NCBI GenBank assembly: GCA_050084985.1
Contig: JBITNC010000001.1
Span: 67,270,001-67,334,000, forward strand
Direction: 5' to 3'
Source of the DNA: Nageia nagi
Taxonomy: Eukaryota > Pinophyta
DNA: 64,000 nucleotides
In this document: piece after piece, positions 10,912-21,560 of the stretch
Numbering within the stretch: position 1 is the stretch's first letter
Layout: each line of letters begins with the position of its first letter
Translations under genes and position numbers: made by a program
The notes under the pieces: model-generated
The model's input: the letters and a program-made list of their open reading frames with translations, nothing else
The model's database searches: none
What the model was told of the DNA's origin: nothing

Positions 10912-11039
10912 GGGAATTTTAGTGAATTTTATCATACACAATAGGATGCATATAATGAGGATAATTCAAATATTATAGGTTTGGATGCCCTTCCTTCTTT
11001 ACTAAAAAAGAAGGTGAATTCTCATTTATAACTAAAGAG

Positions 11040-11830
11040 CTAGTAGATGTTAATATTGGGACTACAGATTAACCTAGAATGGTCAAAATTGGAGCAAGCT
11101 TCAAGGGGAGAGAAAAAGAATGTTACAATAAATTATTCCTTAGATTTATTACATTTATTAATTGATCTTACAATAGTATGCCTATTTTAGATCCTACTTT
11201 TGTTATGCATAGCTTGCCACTTTAAAAAGATGTAAAATTGGTAAAATAAAAAATAAAAAAATGCATCCTTCAAAAGCATTGTTGGTAAAAAGGAGTTGGA
11301 AAAATACTTAAATGCAAGGTTCATTAGGCCTATTGACTACTCTGACTGGATGTCCAACATTGTTCTAATTAACAAGCCTAATGGAGAAGTTAGAACATGC
11401 ATTGATTTTAGAGACATAAATAATGCATGCCACAAGGATGAATTTCCAATTGCTAGATATTGATATGATTGTCGATAGTATAGAAGGTCATGAAACTTTA
11501 TCATTTATGGATGGTTTTTCAGGCTATAATTGAATTTTAATTAATTTAGTAGATCATCTTAAAATAACCTTTGATACCCCATGGGGAAACTTTTGTTGGA
11601 AGGTAATGCCATTTGGTCTATAAAATGTGGGAGCCACATATCAACGTAACATGTTAACCATACTACATGGTTTCATTTAGAAATTTATGGAGGTTTATGT
11701 TGATGATATTTTGATAAAGTTTAGATAATAAAAAAATCATTTAGCATAGCTAAAAGAAGTTTTAACATCTTAAAGAAATACATTATAAGACTCAAACTAC
11801 AAAAATGTGAATTTCAAGTCAAAGCTCCCT
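11040..11830 (+). pseudogene. Ty3/gypsy reverse transcriptase fragment
   Basis: The plus strand encodes a broken gypsy RT: FVMHSLPL, KELEKYLNARFIRPIDYSDW, PNGEVRTCIDFRDINNAC, then LSFMDGFSGYN, TFDTPWGNF, MPFGL and the catalytic YVDD at 11696-11707 within EVYVDDIL, ending near KLQKCEFQ. Frame changes near 11455 and several stops (Gln or Trp codons lost) show decay. No gag, integrase or LTR of this element is attached. LINE sequence starts abruptly at about 11852. Confidence 0.85.
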
Positions 11831-11851
11831 ATCCTAATTGTAGAATTATGT

Positions 11852-12220
11852 CATCCAGATGGTGGAGAAAAAGCTTGCTTACTAGCTCATCAAGAAACTT
11901 TCCCTAACTAGTAAGTTCTAGACCTTTTTGAAAGTATTGGCTATAATTCATGTATATTATTCTTCATGCTAGATCTCATATAAAGAAAACTACCTAAAAT
12001 TAGAAAATCTCCTTCGAGATTTTCTCTAAGCTAATGATTCTCATATAAAGGGATTCCATGAAGTAGGTTGGGAGATTTTTTGTCTCCTTAAGCTCTCTAG
12101 AGGCATAGATATTCTTAATTACAAATGCCAAGGGTTCCCTCGCTATGCTAAATGGGTCATCAATGCACTTACTGATGATGAGGCCTAAAACATTCTTATG
12201 AGATATTATGTTACAATAGG
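11852..12220 (+). pseudogene. LINE ORF2 C-terminal fragment, first part (copy 1)
   Basis: The frame reads LIKKLSLTSKF, IIHVYYSSC, LLRDFL, SHIKGFHEVGWEIFCL and CQGFPRYAKWVINAL. This is the post-RT region of plant L1-like LINEs, matching LINE-3 at 52.6-52.9 kb (KKLSLASKFQ, HVYYSSWW). It is interrupted at 12220 by a CACTA element with a 3-bp duplication and resumes at 13329. Confidence 0.75.
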
Positions 12221-13325
12221 CACTACTACCAAAAGGCCTTTTAGTGTTAGAACGGGTGTTAGGGTAGTGAAAAATAATTTCTTGATACCATTAGCATTAG
12301 TATTCATCAATATGGCATCATACATCGATTTTAGCCATTTTTTAATGATCTAATGCTAGAGATGATACTATAAGTGTTGCTAAATCTAATGCCAACTATT
12401 GATAGAACTCTTTTTATGGTTAATACCAATTATTCCTAAAATTGATGTTGGATCCAATGCTAGGGATAATGTTATAGTTGACGTAAAATAATATCATCCC
12501 TAGGGTTAAGAGATAATAGAAATAAGAAAATGAGCACACGAATAATTAAGAATCATATATCAATTATCCAAAATTTAACATAATCGAAGGACTATGACTT
12601 CTTCGAAGACACTTTAAAAAGTGAATGTCTGTTACATGTTGTGGTTGTGAATGCCATGGTATACTTGTATACAAAATATAGAGATATAGATTTTTTTATT
12701 GAGTAGATGCATTTTCATGGCTTGCAATGGTAAACACAAAATTATTCTTATGTATGATTCTTGTGTGGTGCTACGAATTGTCAAGTGTTAAGCCAAACTT
12801 TAGAATCCTATGTGATGTTGTAAATCGATTCAAAGAACACATCAATTGGGACAATTCCAATTAGATACTCTATTTAGGAAAACTCAGACTTTTAAATAAA
12901 ATACAATTACCAAGTCTATAAGCTTTCCCATCATCCTCAAAGCATGCACCAAACTAGGAGATTTGTAAAAGGGTTTATACATACATCAAAGACTCTTTAA
13001 AAGAGGATTTCTATTAGATGTGGTTGTGAATTCCTTGGTAGACATATACAAAATTTGGCAATGTAGAGAGGCACATGAATTATTTGACAAGATGCATGAT
13101 GCAAACATAATTTCATGGATTGAAATGATCATAGGATATGCATAATCTAATACCACATATTATACTAAATATGATACCACATATGATGTTGATGCCAAAT
13201 TTTATGCCATTATTGATGTTCACAATAGCATCATCTATGACATTAGGATACAAAGTAAAATTTTAAAAAAAGTACACTATGTTTTGATGCATGCACTAAC
13301 TTGAAATGCATTAAATCTAGTAGGG
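12221..13325 (+). mobile_element. CACTA transposon carrying a PPR fragment, copy 1 (1,105 bp)
   Basis: The left end reads CACTACTACCAAAAG and the right end TAGTAGGG (TAGTAGTG in copy 2, the exact inverse of CACTACTA). AGG flanks both sides (12218-12220 and 13326-13328), the 3-bp target duplication typical of CACTA elements. Degenerate GATGCCA/ATGCTA-type motifs cluster near both ends, as subterminal repeats do in this superfamily. No transposase is present, so it is non-autonomous. The cargo is a degraded PPR segment. It sits inside a LINE, whose sequence continues on either side. Confidence 0.75.
12599..13148 (+). pseudogene. PPR protein fragment in CACTA copy 1
   Basis: Two degraded PPR-like segments are visible: VVVNAMVYLYTKYRDID near 12638, and near 13020 the frame VVNSLVDIYKIWQCREAHE leading into LFDKMHDANIISW. 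The family pattern is V-x-N-A-L-V-D-M-Y-x-K-C-G then A-x-x-x-F-D-x-M. Frame breaks occur throughout. PPR proteins normally bind organellar RNA; this fragment is not expected to. It parallels 14226-14778, which preserves the motifs better. Confidence 0.65.
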
Positions 13326-13328
13326 AGG

Positions 13329-13589
13329 GATTCCATTAGGTAGTAAGGCTTAGAGAGGTATCAACTTTACCTCTCTTCTTGTGGCATTAATTCCCATTAA
13401 AATCATAGGCTCCTTCATCATGAAAAGTAGCTAGGGTGCATGGATTCATGCTTTGTATTTCTCTAGATGATGTATTAAATCCATCTTGAACTTCTTATCT
13501 CATTAAACCAAATATTGGCTCCCTTTGATAAAATTTAGGCTCATGGAGACCTATGATACCATAATTGAAAGTGTACCTAATCATATATG
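13329..13589 (+). pseudogene. LINE fragment, second part of copy 1, with an internal deletion
   Basis: The sequence matches 14960-15356 but lacks about 120 bases (the copy 2 segment from GTGTATGGGAGG to GCTTGTGTAG). It ends near 13588 (CACATATATG-like AT-rich junction), where the second tandem unit starts. Confidence 0.65.
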
Positions 13590-13864
13590 ATTCATATATA
13601 TTACTCTTCATGTTAGACCTCATCCAAAGAAAACTACCTGAAATTATAAAATCTCCTTCAAGATTTTCTCTCAACCATTGATTCTCATATAATGGGATTC
13701 CACAGAGTAGCTTGGGAAATCTATTATCTCCTTCAACTCTTTAGAGGTATGGGTATTCTTGATTACAAATTCCAAGGCTTCCCCCTATATGCTAAATGGA
13801 TCATCAAAGTGCTCATGCACAATGAGGCCTACAAAATTCTCATGAGATATTACATTATAATAGA
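13590..13864 (+). pseudogene. LINE ORF2 C-terminal fragment, first part (copy 2)
   Basis: One open frame covers GFHRVAWEIYYLLQLFRG and MGILDYKFQGFPLYAKW, matching 11.95-12.22 kb and the LINE pattern in which G-L-G-I-x-D-x-x-x-x-x-x-x-x-A-K-W follows the RT domain. It is cut at 13864 by the second CACTA copy. Confidence 0.75.
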
Positions 13865-14956
13865 CACCACTATGAAAAAGCCATTTAATGTTAATGTGGG
13901 TATTAGGGTAGTGAAAAAAATTTCTTAACGCCATTAGCATTGGTATGAATTAACATGGTATCATGCATTGAAGTTAACCATTTTTTGATGTTCTAACACT
14001 ATATTTGATGCTATAAATGTTGCTAGAACTATTTTTATGGTTTCCAATTATTTCTAGAATTATTACTAGAACTATTGCTAGATCTGACTCTAGCGATGAT
14101 GTTGTAGTTGATGCAAAATGATGTTAGCCCTAATGTTAGGAGACACCAAAAATAAGAAAAATGAGCACATATATCATCGAGAATCACATATCAACTATCC
14201 AAAATTTTACATGATCGAACAATAATGGCTTCTTTGAAGATTCTTTAAAGAGAAAGTGTTTGTCACATTTTTTGGTTATGAATAGCCTGATATACTTGTA
14301 TACAAAACGTAGAAATAGGAATATTTTATTGATGTAGAAATATTTTTGTGGCTTGCAATGATAGCAAGGTAAACATAAAATGGTTCTTGTATGGTGCTTC
14401 AAATCATCAAGTGTTAAGCCAAACTTTAAAATCGTGTGTGGTGCTGCAAATAGATTCAAAACACACATCAATTGGGAGATTTGCAACTAGATCCTCTATT
14501 TAGGAAAATTCAAACTTTTAAAGAAAATAAATTACTAACTTTATAACCTTTTCCATCATCCTCAAAGCATGCACCAAACTAGGATATTTGTAATAGGGTT
14601 TATACATACATCAAATAAGCTTTAAAAGAGGATTTTTGTTAGATGTTGTAGTTGTGAATGCCCTGGTAGACTTGTATACAAAATTTGGAAGCATAGAGAA
14701 GGCACATGAATTATTTGACAAGATGCATGATGCAAATATAGTTTCATAGACTACAATGATCATAAGATATGCATAATCTGATACCACATTTGATGCCAAG
14801 TATCACACCACATCTAATGCTGACACCAAATTTGATTTCATTATTGATGTTCACATTAGTCCCATCTATAGTGTTAGGACATAAACCAATTTATCTTTAA
14901 ACGTACACTACGTTTTGACACACGCGTTGATGTGAAATACATTAAATCTAGTAGTG
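13865..14956 (+). mobile_element. CACTA transposon carrying a PPR fragment, copy 2 (1,092 bp)
   Basis: This is the tandem copy of 12221-13325. The left end has decayed to CACCACTATGAAAAAG, but the right end TAGTAGTG is intact, followed by AGG (14957-14959); the left flank is AGA. Terminal and subterminal structure and PPR cargo correspond base by base to copy 1. It arose by duplication of the host segment, not by a separate insertion, because LINE flanks are duplicated too. Confidence 0.75.
14226..14778 (+). pseudogene. PPR protein fragment in CACTA copy 2
   Basis: The better preserved copy reads FLVMNSLIYLYTKRRN near 14270, then from about 14535 ITFSIILKACTKLGYL, a stop, IHQISFKRGFLLDVVVVNAL, VDLYTKFGSIEKAHELFDKM and HDANIVS-stop-TTMI. 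This is the plant PLS-type PPR pattern (F-x-x-x-L-K-A-C ... G-x-x-I-H ... D-V-V-V-x-N-A-L-V-D-x-Y-x-K-x-G-x-x-x-x-A-x-x-x-F-D-x-M). Both stops are TA-type changes from likely Gln and Trp codons. About two and a half repeats remain. Confidence 0.8.
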
Positions 14957-14959
14957 AGG

Positions 14960-16420
14960 GATTCCATTCGGTTGTAAGTCTTGGAGAGGTATTAACTTTA
15001 CCTCTCTTCTTATGACATTAATTCCCATTAAAATCATAGGTTCCTTCATCATGAAAAGTATCTACAGTGTATGGGAGGACCTCAAACCATGACTCCTTTG
15101 GAAAAGATATGGATTTAGGAAAAGGTTGTCAATCAACTCCCTTAACATGTGGTGGTCCTCTATTATTAGTTATCTAGGAACCATGCTTGTGTAGGTGCAA
15201 TGGATTCATGCTTTGCATTTCTTTAAATGAGGTATTAAATCCATCTTGAACTTCTTATCTCATCAAACCAAAGATTGACTCCCTTGGATAAAATTCAAGG
15301 TCATTCATGGAGATCTATGATACCATAATTGAAAGTGTACCTAATCATATATGTCACAAAATTAACATAAATTTTAAAGTCCATGGTGGAAAGATTGGAA
15401 GTGGTTTGTGGGCACTTCCCTTCACAATCGTAAAGTGAGATAAGGCTATCTCTAACTTTCTCCTCACCTTCTTATGGCACCATACTTAATGAAAAATGGT
15501 TTCTCCATTTCTCTAAAGCATTATGGGCTTACCATTTCCAAATTATGTGGGCATCTTACCTTGAATCTATACACTCTTTTTTTTTTCTTTTTCTTAGAGC
15601 TTTCTTTCTCAAGGACTATCTTTGGTAGTTGCCTCATACAACTAGGCATTGCAAATCCATGTTCCCTTTCTGTAAGGAACTAGAAGATGTCTTGCATCTC
15701 TTCTAAACTTGCAAATGTGCAAAGTATGCTTGGCATTGGATTCATTCTTTCTTTTAACCCTTTATGCTTGACTATTCTCATGGTAACAAGTCCTTTTGGG
15801 AGATCCCATTTATTTTTCTTTTCCCCTTATGGAAGTGTGGCACATATTCCAAATTTCTATTCTCTATTCCATATGGAATATTAGGAATGAATTCCTTTTT
15901 TCTATCATTCTTCTACTATTAAACTTTGCATATTTGACAAAGTTATTGTGATATATGATGTCCTCATCCAAATTTTATGTAAGTGCGATGATGGAATTCG
16001 ACCACTTGCAAATACTCATTGATTACTTGGGTGATGCCCAATGCACAGTTATTCGGGTCTTAGACCAAGCCTATAAAGAGACATCCCACTCTCCATAACA
16101 TTTATGTCTCGCTCCTCATGCATGGTCGAGATCTCTAACTCACCCTCGCTCATAATCACCTCCTAATATAACTAAATCTTAGGAATCTCCTCATGTTGGT
16201 GTATCTATGCATTTAGGAGGTACATCTCATTATGCAGGAGAAGGTTGGGAATCACGATCATACGAGGTGATTACCAATGTTGGTTGGGGCATTAATAATC
16301 AAGGAGCATAAGGGGAAATAACATGATGAATCATTCACTATGCATTGAACCCATAGAATCATAGTGACGATAAGATGATCCAGCTTTCACCCCTCCCATC
16401 ACAATATAATTAATTTTATT
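14960..16420 (+). pseudogene. LINE ORF2 3' end with zinc-binding domain (copy 2 and beyond)
   Basis: The LINE resumes after the CACTA: VWEDLKP, LLWKRYGFRKRLSINSLN, NHICHKININFK, then the zf-RVT motif CPFCKELEDVLHLF-stop-TC followed by KCAKYAWHWIHSFF near 15660-15760 (C-x2-C ... H ... C). The tail FIFLFPLWKCGTYSKF is the usual short C-terminal segment. Up to about 16420, the segment ESPHVGVSMHLGGTSHY resembles the C-terminal parts of LINE-1 and LINE-2. Frameshifts and a poly(T)-rich stretch near 15573-15595 break the frame. Confidence 0.7.
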
Positions 16421-16903
16421 GTTAACTACAATTTTGATGAACTCAAGTTTTTGATTGAATTCTAAACCAAATCGGATTAGTATGAACTCATAAAAACTTG
16501 TACTTTATCTACTCATATTTTTTATCTATTTGTAAAGTGATTATATTTTAATACAATATCTTTTCATAAACAATAGAGGAATTGAGTAAACAAAACAAAT
16601 TATCATGGACGACAATAAAGAGATGTTTTCACCTTTCCAAAAAAAATCTTTATTCTTTATTTTCAAATCCATCGAACTATCGCTACTGTATCAAACTTTT
16701 TTGATCTCTGAAGAAAAGTGACTGAAATAGCTAGTTAGATCTAACTCTTGCAACCAGACTTGTCTTTATGGAATCTTTGCTTCCATCCAGTCCTTTTTTT
16801 TTCCCCTAAATAATACCTTCACCTCGAATTGTTTACTCACCTCGAATTGTTTACTCAAAACATTTGGATTCTTTGATCTAGTGGCAATCTAAGTCTTTTT
16901 CCT

Positions 16904-16911
16904 TGACGTCA
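16904..16911. promoter_or_regulatory. TGACGTCA palindrome (bZIP/TGA-type site)
   Basis: A perfect 8-bp palindrome known to bind TGA-class bZIP factors; ACGTGTC, an ABRE-like core, follows at 16932-16938. It lies 2.4 kb upstream of the NAC start, so its role is speculative. Confidence 0.3.
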
Positions 16912-17879
16912 TTAAAGTTGGACAGTTTGAAACGTGTCAAAATTTCAAGCTGGATTCTCACCATTTCTCGCTATACTTGATAGGCAAGAAAGCCTAATAA
17001 AACATTCATACTTTGTAATTGAATGCCGAATGGGCAGATTATTGAATGCATTTTTGGTCTTTGTATCATGGTAGATGTCCCTATAATAATGTCTTCTTCC
17101 ATATGATTGCATTTATTTAACATCAGATGGGACAAATTTCATCATTTATTGCCCGTAAGTTGGAAAAAGAGTCCCAACTTTTCAATCTCAATTAGCTTGC
17201 CCAGGTTGCCATATTTCAGGACGATGATCTGGCCCTTCTCCCGCAAGATATCCTCATTTCTGAGTAATGAAAAGAAAAAGTTAGAGAAAGGAAGACTTAC
17301 CAGCTTATCCACACATATGTCAAATGTGTGGTGGGGTTTGGCCTACCAAAACACAGATAAAATATCACCAACTTAACCGTTTTTCGATTGTGACCTCCCT
17401 CTTTTCCTAACGTCTCTCTGGACTCATGGCAACCTGGCTTTACAACATTTGTTGGCCTATTTGGAATCCACGTCATCCTCTATGAATCCTGCAAGAAATG
17501 CCATGTATGCAATGACATGGAATTATTGACAAGCCACAGTGCAGATCCTGTGAAGCATATGACAACGGATATGCTCTGGAAACAGCACATCCATATCTAG
17601 TAAAAAATTAAATAAATTAGCCCCTGTAAATTTCACTGTCAAGAATCAATAAAAAGATGAAGGTCCCCAAAGGGCCGCAAGCAATGGCGGCTATCAAAAA
17701 CCTGCCAACATCCAATCTTAATCAACAAAGAAGAAAGCGACAAGACTGGTAAACATCGCAGAGACCCACAACCAGAAAACGTGAGATTTGCGTACAACAT
17801 GCAATTCTTTTCAGTTTTAATTAATTAATTAATGCTGGGATGTTGTAGACGACAAAATATAACCAGTGGATTAAGTTTG

Positions 17880-18060
17880 CTAAGAACGCGGATTTCGGCG
17901 CCGCCGCGGCAGCCGACAATTGTCGTCACGCGCTTCCGGTGCCGTGAAACGTGAGCGGGAGGAAACGCCGGTTTCTGAATAGTCCACGTGGCGCCCATGT
18001 GCACGATGCGCCCGGGGGGATCCGTGGCCGTTGGATTGTGTTTCTTTTTTGGGGGCGGGG
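17880..18060. promoter_or_regulatory. CpG-rich patch with a G-box upstream of NAC
   Basis: This stretch is strikingly GC- and CpG-rich against AT-rich surroundings (GGCGCCGCCGCGGCAGCC, CGCCCGGGGGG). It contains a perfect G-box palindrome CCACGTGG at 17984-17991. Short minus-strand frames crossing it have no recognisable domains. It could be an unmethylated regulatory or transcription start region for the NAC gene or an unannotated divergent transcript. Confidence 0.4.
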
Positions 18061-19148
18061 ACCTCATATTGAATACAACCCGGTAAGAGGAGAGGATGAT
18101 TTCTTGAACCAAATTCAATAATTTTCAACTGCAGCTGATGCTTTTTCCGGATTGTGTAGGGGGGAAAGCTGATGAGATTTTCAACTAAAGGCTAGTCAGA
18201 AAAAGCAATAATTTCTTCTTCAAGATTGTCGTCCACCTGAGTGCAATTGGTTTAGATGTGATCTGCTTCAGAATCTTTAAGTTGAAATTTCTCAGAAAGA
18301 TTAGTGTATTGGGATCTTTCACAGAGAGAGCATAAAAAGCGAAGTTATATACCAAAAAAAACAATCATTATTACCAACCAAACAGTGAATTTGATTGAAA
18401 CTGAAAAGAACAAATGATTATTAGAAGTAATGATTTAGGAATTAATAACAAGTCCTATTTGGTCAGAGAGGGATTTCGTAGAGGAGTAAATGACTCGTGG
18501 GGAGGAGTCGTAGAGTAGTTGGTGTAGATGAGCTGAAGCCTCAAGGTAAGTTTACTTGCGTCATACGTAAGGGGTCACTGACAATCTTGTGCCTGAATCC
18601 TTCATTTATTGCTTATAACCTGTACATGTCGAAGCGTACTAAATGCCAAACAAGACTCTCTGGGTGAGGAGGGGAGTAAACTAAGGTTTTGGTAAGGGTT
18701 GCTCAAATATTTATGAGGAGGCACCGGTGGTAGTCACTTCTTCTATTGAATGTGTCGAGTATATGTGTCAGTCTGTCTGTGCATAAACCCTATTGCTTGA
18801 TCTGATCTCTGCTCTTTCTGGACTCTCTGCACGGCGCAGCAGTGGGCTCTCGTGTATCTGGGCTTTTAAGGGGGGACGCCTGGGTAGTTTTTTTTCGGTA
18901 AGGCCTAAGTGGGTTAGAAACTTAGAATAGGATTATAGGACTTTAGGTCCTCTTTGGTCCATTTCTGGTTGCTGACAAAGGGTACACACGCTCATGAACG
19001 CAAGCATAGGAGGAGACAAGAAGTTTCATAGGTTTGTTTTTCTTCGAGGTACGAAGAGAAAAGGCGTTTTGACAGACCTGGGTGTTGCAGCACCGGCCTG
19101 AGCAGAAAAACGAGCGTGTTCATTTAAGACCCATATCAAGTATAGGAG

Positions 19149-19156
19149 TATATAGA
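19149..19156 (+). promoter_or_regulatory. TATA-like box TATATAGA
   Basis: Lies 127 bp upstream of the NAC ATG in a fairly CT-rich leader. A start 25-35 bases downstream would give a short 5' UTR. A longer leader starting further upstream is equally possible. Confidence 0.3.
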
Positions 19157-19275
19157 TAGATCCTCAACTGCTACAACTGCTTTACAATTGAGTGCGTTTG
19201 GGATTTTCTTAATTGGATTTGGAGTGTTCGGGGTCTAGGAAGGAAGGAACAAGAGTAGGAGATTTTAGAAGATTT

Positions 19276-21150
19276 ATGGAGAGCATGAATTCTGATGGAG
19301 GCCTGCCTCCTGGGTTTAGGTTTCATCCAACGGATGAGGAGCTGGTGACCTATTATTTGACTACGAAGGTTCTGGACAATAGTTTCTCAGGGAGAGCAAT
19401 TGCTGAAGTTGATCTCAATAAGTGCGAGCCATGGGATCTTCCGGGTAGGTTTGGTTTCATTTCTGTCTAATTGTTCTCAATTTAGAGAGTTTGAGATCAT
19501 GTAGCTGATATTTTGCGAACTGGTGATGTTCAATTCTTATACTTTTGCTGTTTGGCTTGTTGGCCATGTTGTAAACATGCGTCTGGAAGGCTTGAAGCTA
19601 TTAAAAAAAGCTTTCGAATTGTGCATGTTTTGGCTCAAATGTAGTTAAAATCAACTACATATTTCATGTTAACTAACATCTTTTCCAGTAGATTTTAAAC
19701 ATTTTGATCATGTGTTTGTTAAACATTTTGTGGGTGTGTGTATGTTTTTTTTATCAAGATTGGCATACTTGTGTTCGCAGATAAAGCAAAAATGGGAGAG
19801 AAAGAGTGGTATTTTTTCAGCTTAAGAGACCGAAAGTACCCAACAGGTTTGAGAACTAATAGAGCCACCGAAGCTGGATACTGGAAAGCCACAGGGAAGG
19901 ACAGAGAGGTATTCAACGCTCGCACCGGGAATCTTGTTGGAATGAAGAAAACTCTGGTATTTTACAAAGGAAGAGCTCCCAAGGGTGAAAAAAGTAACTG
20001 GGTCATGCATGAATACCGCCTAGAGGGAAACTTCTCTTATCACCAACTTCCTAGGGCTTCCAAGGTATGTAAATTTACAATCCTGTAGAAAATATGAAAC
20101 CCACGGAGCATGAAGTCAATTCAAAGGAATTTGATCCAACTGTAATGTAAATAATTTCCCAAAGAACAATACTTTTTATGACGTTATTTTCTTTTTATGG
20201 CCTTTTTTGAAAATCAGTACGCAAGATTTACGGCTACGATGGGAGTTTTAGATCACATTTATTACCTAACGAACTAAGTTTCAAAACATGTCTTTACCTT
20301 TTTGCGACTTTGAGAATGTAATAATTGTAGGAGGCGGAGCACTAGCTGATATGAGGTGTCCTGTAATTATTAATATTCGATTTTAGCTTTTGATGATGAC
20401 ATTGCAGCTAATACAATGAATTCTCATCTCATTGCGCAGGAAGAGTGGGTGGTGTGTCGCATCTTTCACAAAAGTGCAGCGAAGAGAACCCCATCACCCT
20501 TGATGAACAACAGCACCATGTACGCTGATGAATGCGTGGGATCTTCTGCATTGCCTCCCCTTTTAGAATCTCCATCTTACAAGACAATCCATAGCGATGA
20601 GGCCGATCTTTCAGACATAGCGACCATACATCTTCACAACAGTAGCTGCAACAGCCTCATTCCAAATGATTCTAACATGAACATGAAGCCACCCAATCCT
20701 AACTTTCCCATGTCGTATGTACTATCTCAATTTTCCCCAAATGCCATGGCATTTCAACAAAGCTTTTCTTCACAGGTGGGATCGCCATCAAGCTCCATTC
20801 TCAAGGCCCTGGTTGAACAGTATTCAAGCAGTGATTTGACCTTGAAGCACTGCAAAGTGGAGCCCTCTTACCTATCTCTTGCAGAGCATGACAGGTTTGG
20901 AGCCAGCCACAATAATGCAAGAGTCTCTCATGAAGATCCGTGGAACATGCAGGATGGACCACAGATGAACAACAATCACAATAATGTGATTCTTAAGCCA
21001 CATGACCATGCAGATCAGTGCATGATTTCTGATGAAATAAGTTCTGAAATGTGTTCTGGGATGTTCCCTAGAGTGGGCAGATCATACCAAGTAGCTGATA
21101 CCTCAGCAGCATCACCCCCAGTAGACCTGGACTCTCTTTGGGCTTATTGA
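19276..21150 (+). CDS. NAC domain transcription factor, NAM/CUC type, three exons
   Basis: Exons 19276-19444, 19781-20064 and 20440-21150 join to 387 codons plus a stop. Introns have GT-AG ends (GTAGGT...CGCAG; GTATGT...GCGCAG) at positions classic for NAC genes. The N-terminal 160 residues hold subdomains [110 protein letters not shown] and [15 protein letters not shown] proteins bind CACG-type DNA as dimers in the nucleus; the C-terminus (about 225 residues, Ser/Asn-rich, with ALPPLLE and ending DLDSLWAY) should be the activation region. The domain resembles CUC/NAM factors of organ boundaries and meristems. The ATG at 19276 is chosen because an in-frame stop lies at 19210-19212 and no other ATG precedes the domain. 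No frame damage is seen. Confidence 0.93.
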
Positions 21151-21560
21151 TTTGAGCCTTGTACATAAATATTCGAACATCAGATTTGAGAAAGATGCAG
21201 CAGACTCTATTATATTGTTTGTGGCTCAACCAGTCTGTAATATGAAAAAATACAGTTATCTGCATGCCGTGTAAGGTAAGAAAAGGACTCAGAATCGCAC
21301 ATTATAGAAACAGAAGCAAACATTCAAACATCAGACCTAAGTTCTTATCAGTCTAGGGGATTGAAGCAGCATTTTTCTGCAATGTATACTTGTATTTCAT
21401 ATATATATATATATATTATATAATATATATATATATGGTCAGATGTAGTTATTGTTTGAATTGTCCTTGAACTTTTCATGATTCATGATGCAGAGGCATC
21501 CAATACATTAATGAAGCTTCTGTCATAACTATTTGATGTTCAATAAAGGTGTAAATTGTG
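21151..21560 (+). other. Likely 3' UTR of the NAC gene with poly(A) signal
   Basis: Follows the stop codon. AATAAA occurs at 21542-21547 after T- and TA-rich sequence, a plausible poly(A) signal. The exact end is not determinable. Confidence 0.4.
21399..21436. repeat. (AT)n microsatellite
   Basis: A nearly perfect AT dinucleotide run of 38 bases with one TTATAATA interruption, within the likely 3' UTR or just downstream of the NAC gene. Confidence 0.9.

Larger units (their letters stand above)
16421..19148. other. Upstream region of the NAC gene, no other gene recognised
   Basis: No protein-coding frame is convincing on either strand. The region contains bZIP-type sites, a GC-rich patch and possible leader sequence. 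A CTCAAG/GTAAGT donor-like site at about 18540-18550 could belong to a 5' UTR intron, but I cannot pair it with an acceptor. Confidence 0.5.

Noticed and set aside
17825-18128. Two overlapping minus-strand frames in the GC-rich patch
   Set aside because: GC-rich DNA has few stops; both frames give low-complexity Arg/Pro/Ser-rich peptides with no domain.
19213-19275. N-terminal extension of the NAC frame
   Set aside because: The extension has no ATG (it opens with TTG after an in-frame TAA at 19210) and adds nothing like a NAC N-terminus; ATG at 19276 is the normal start.
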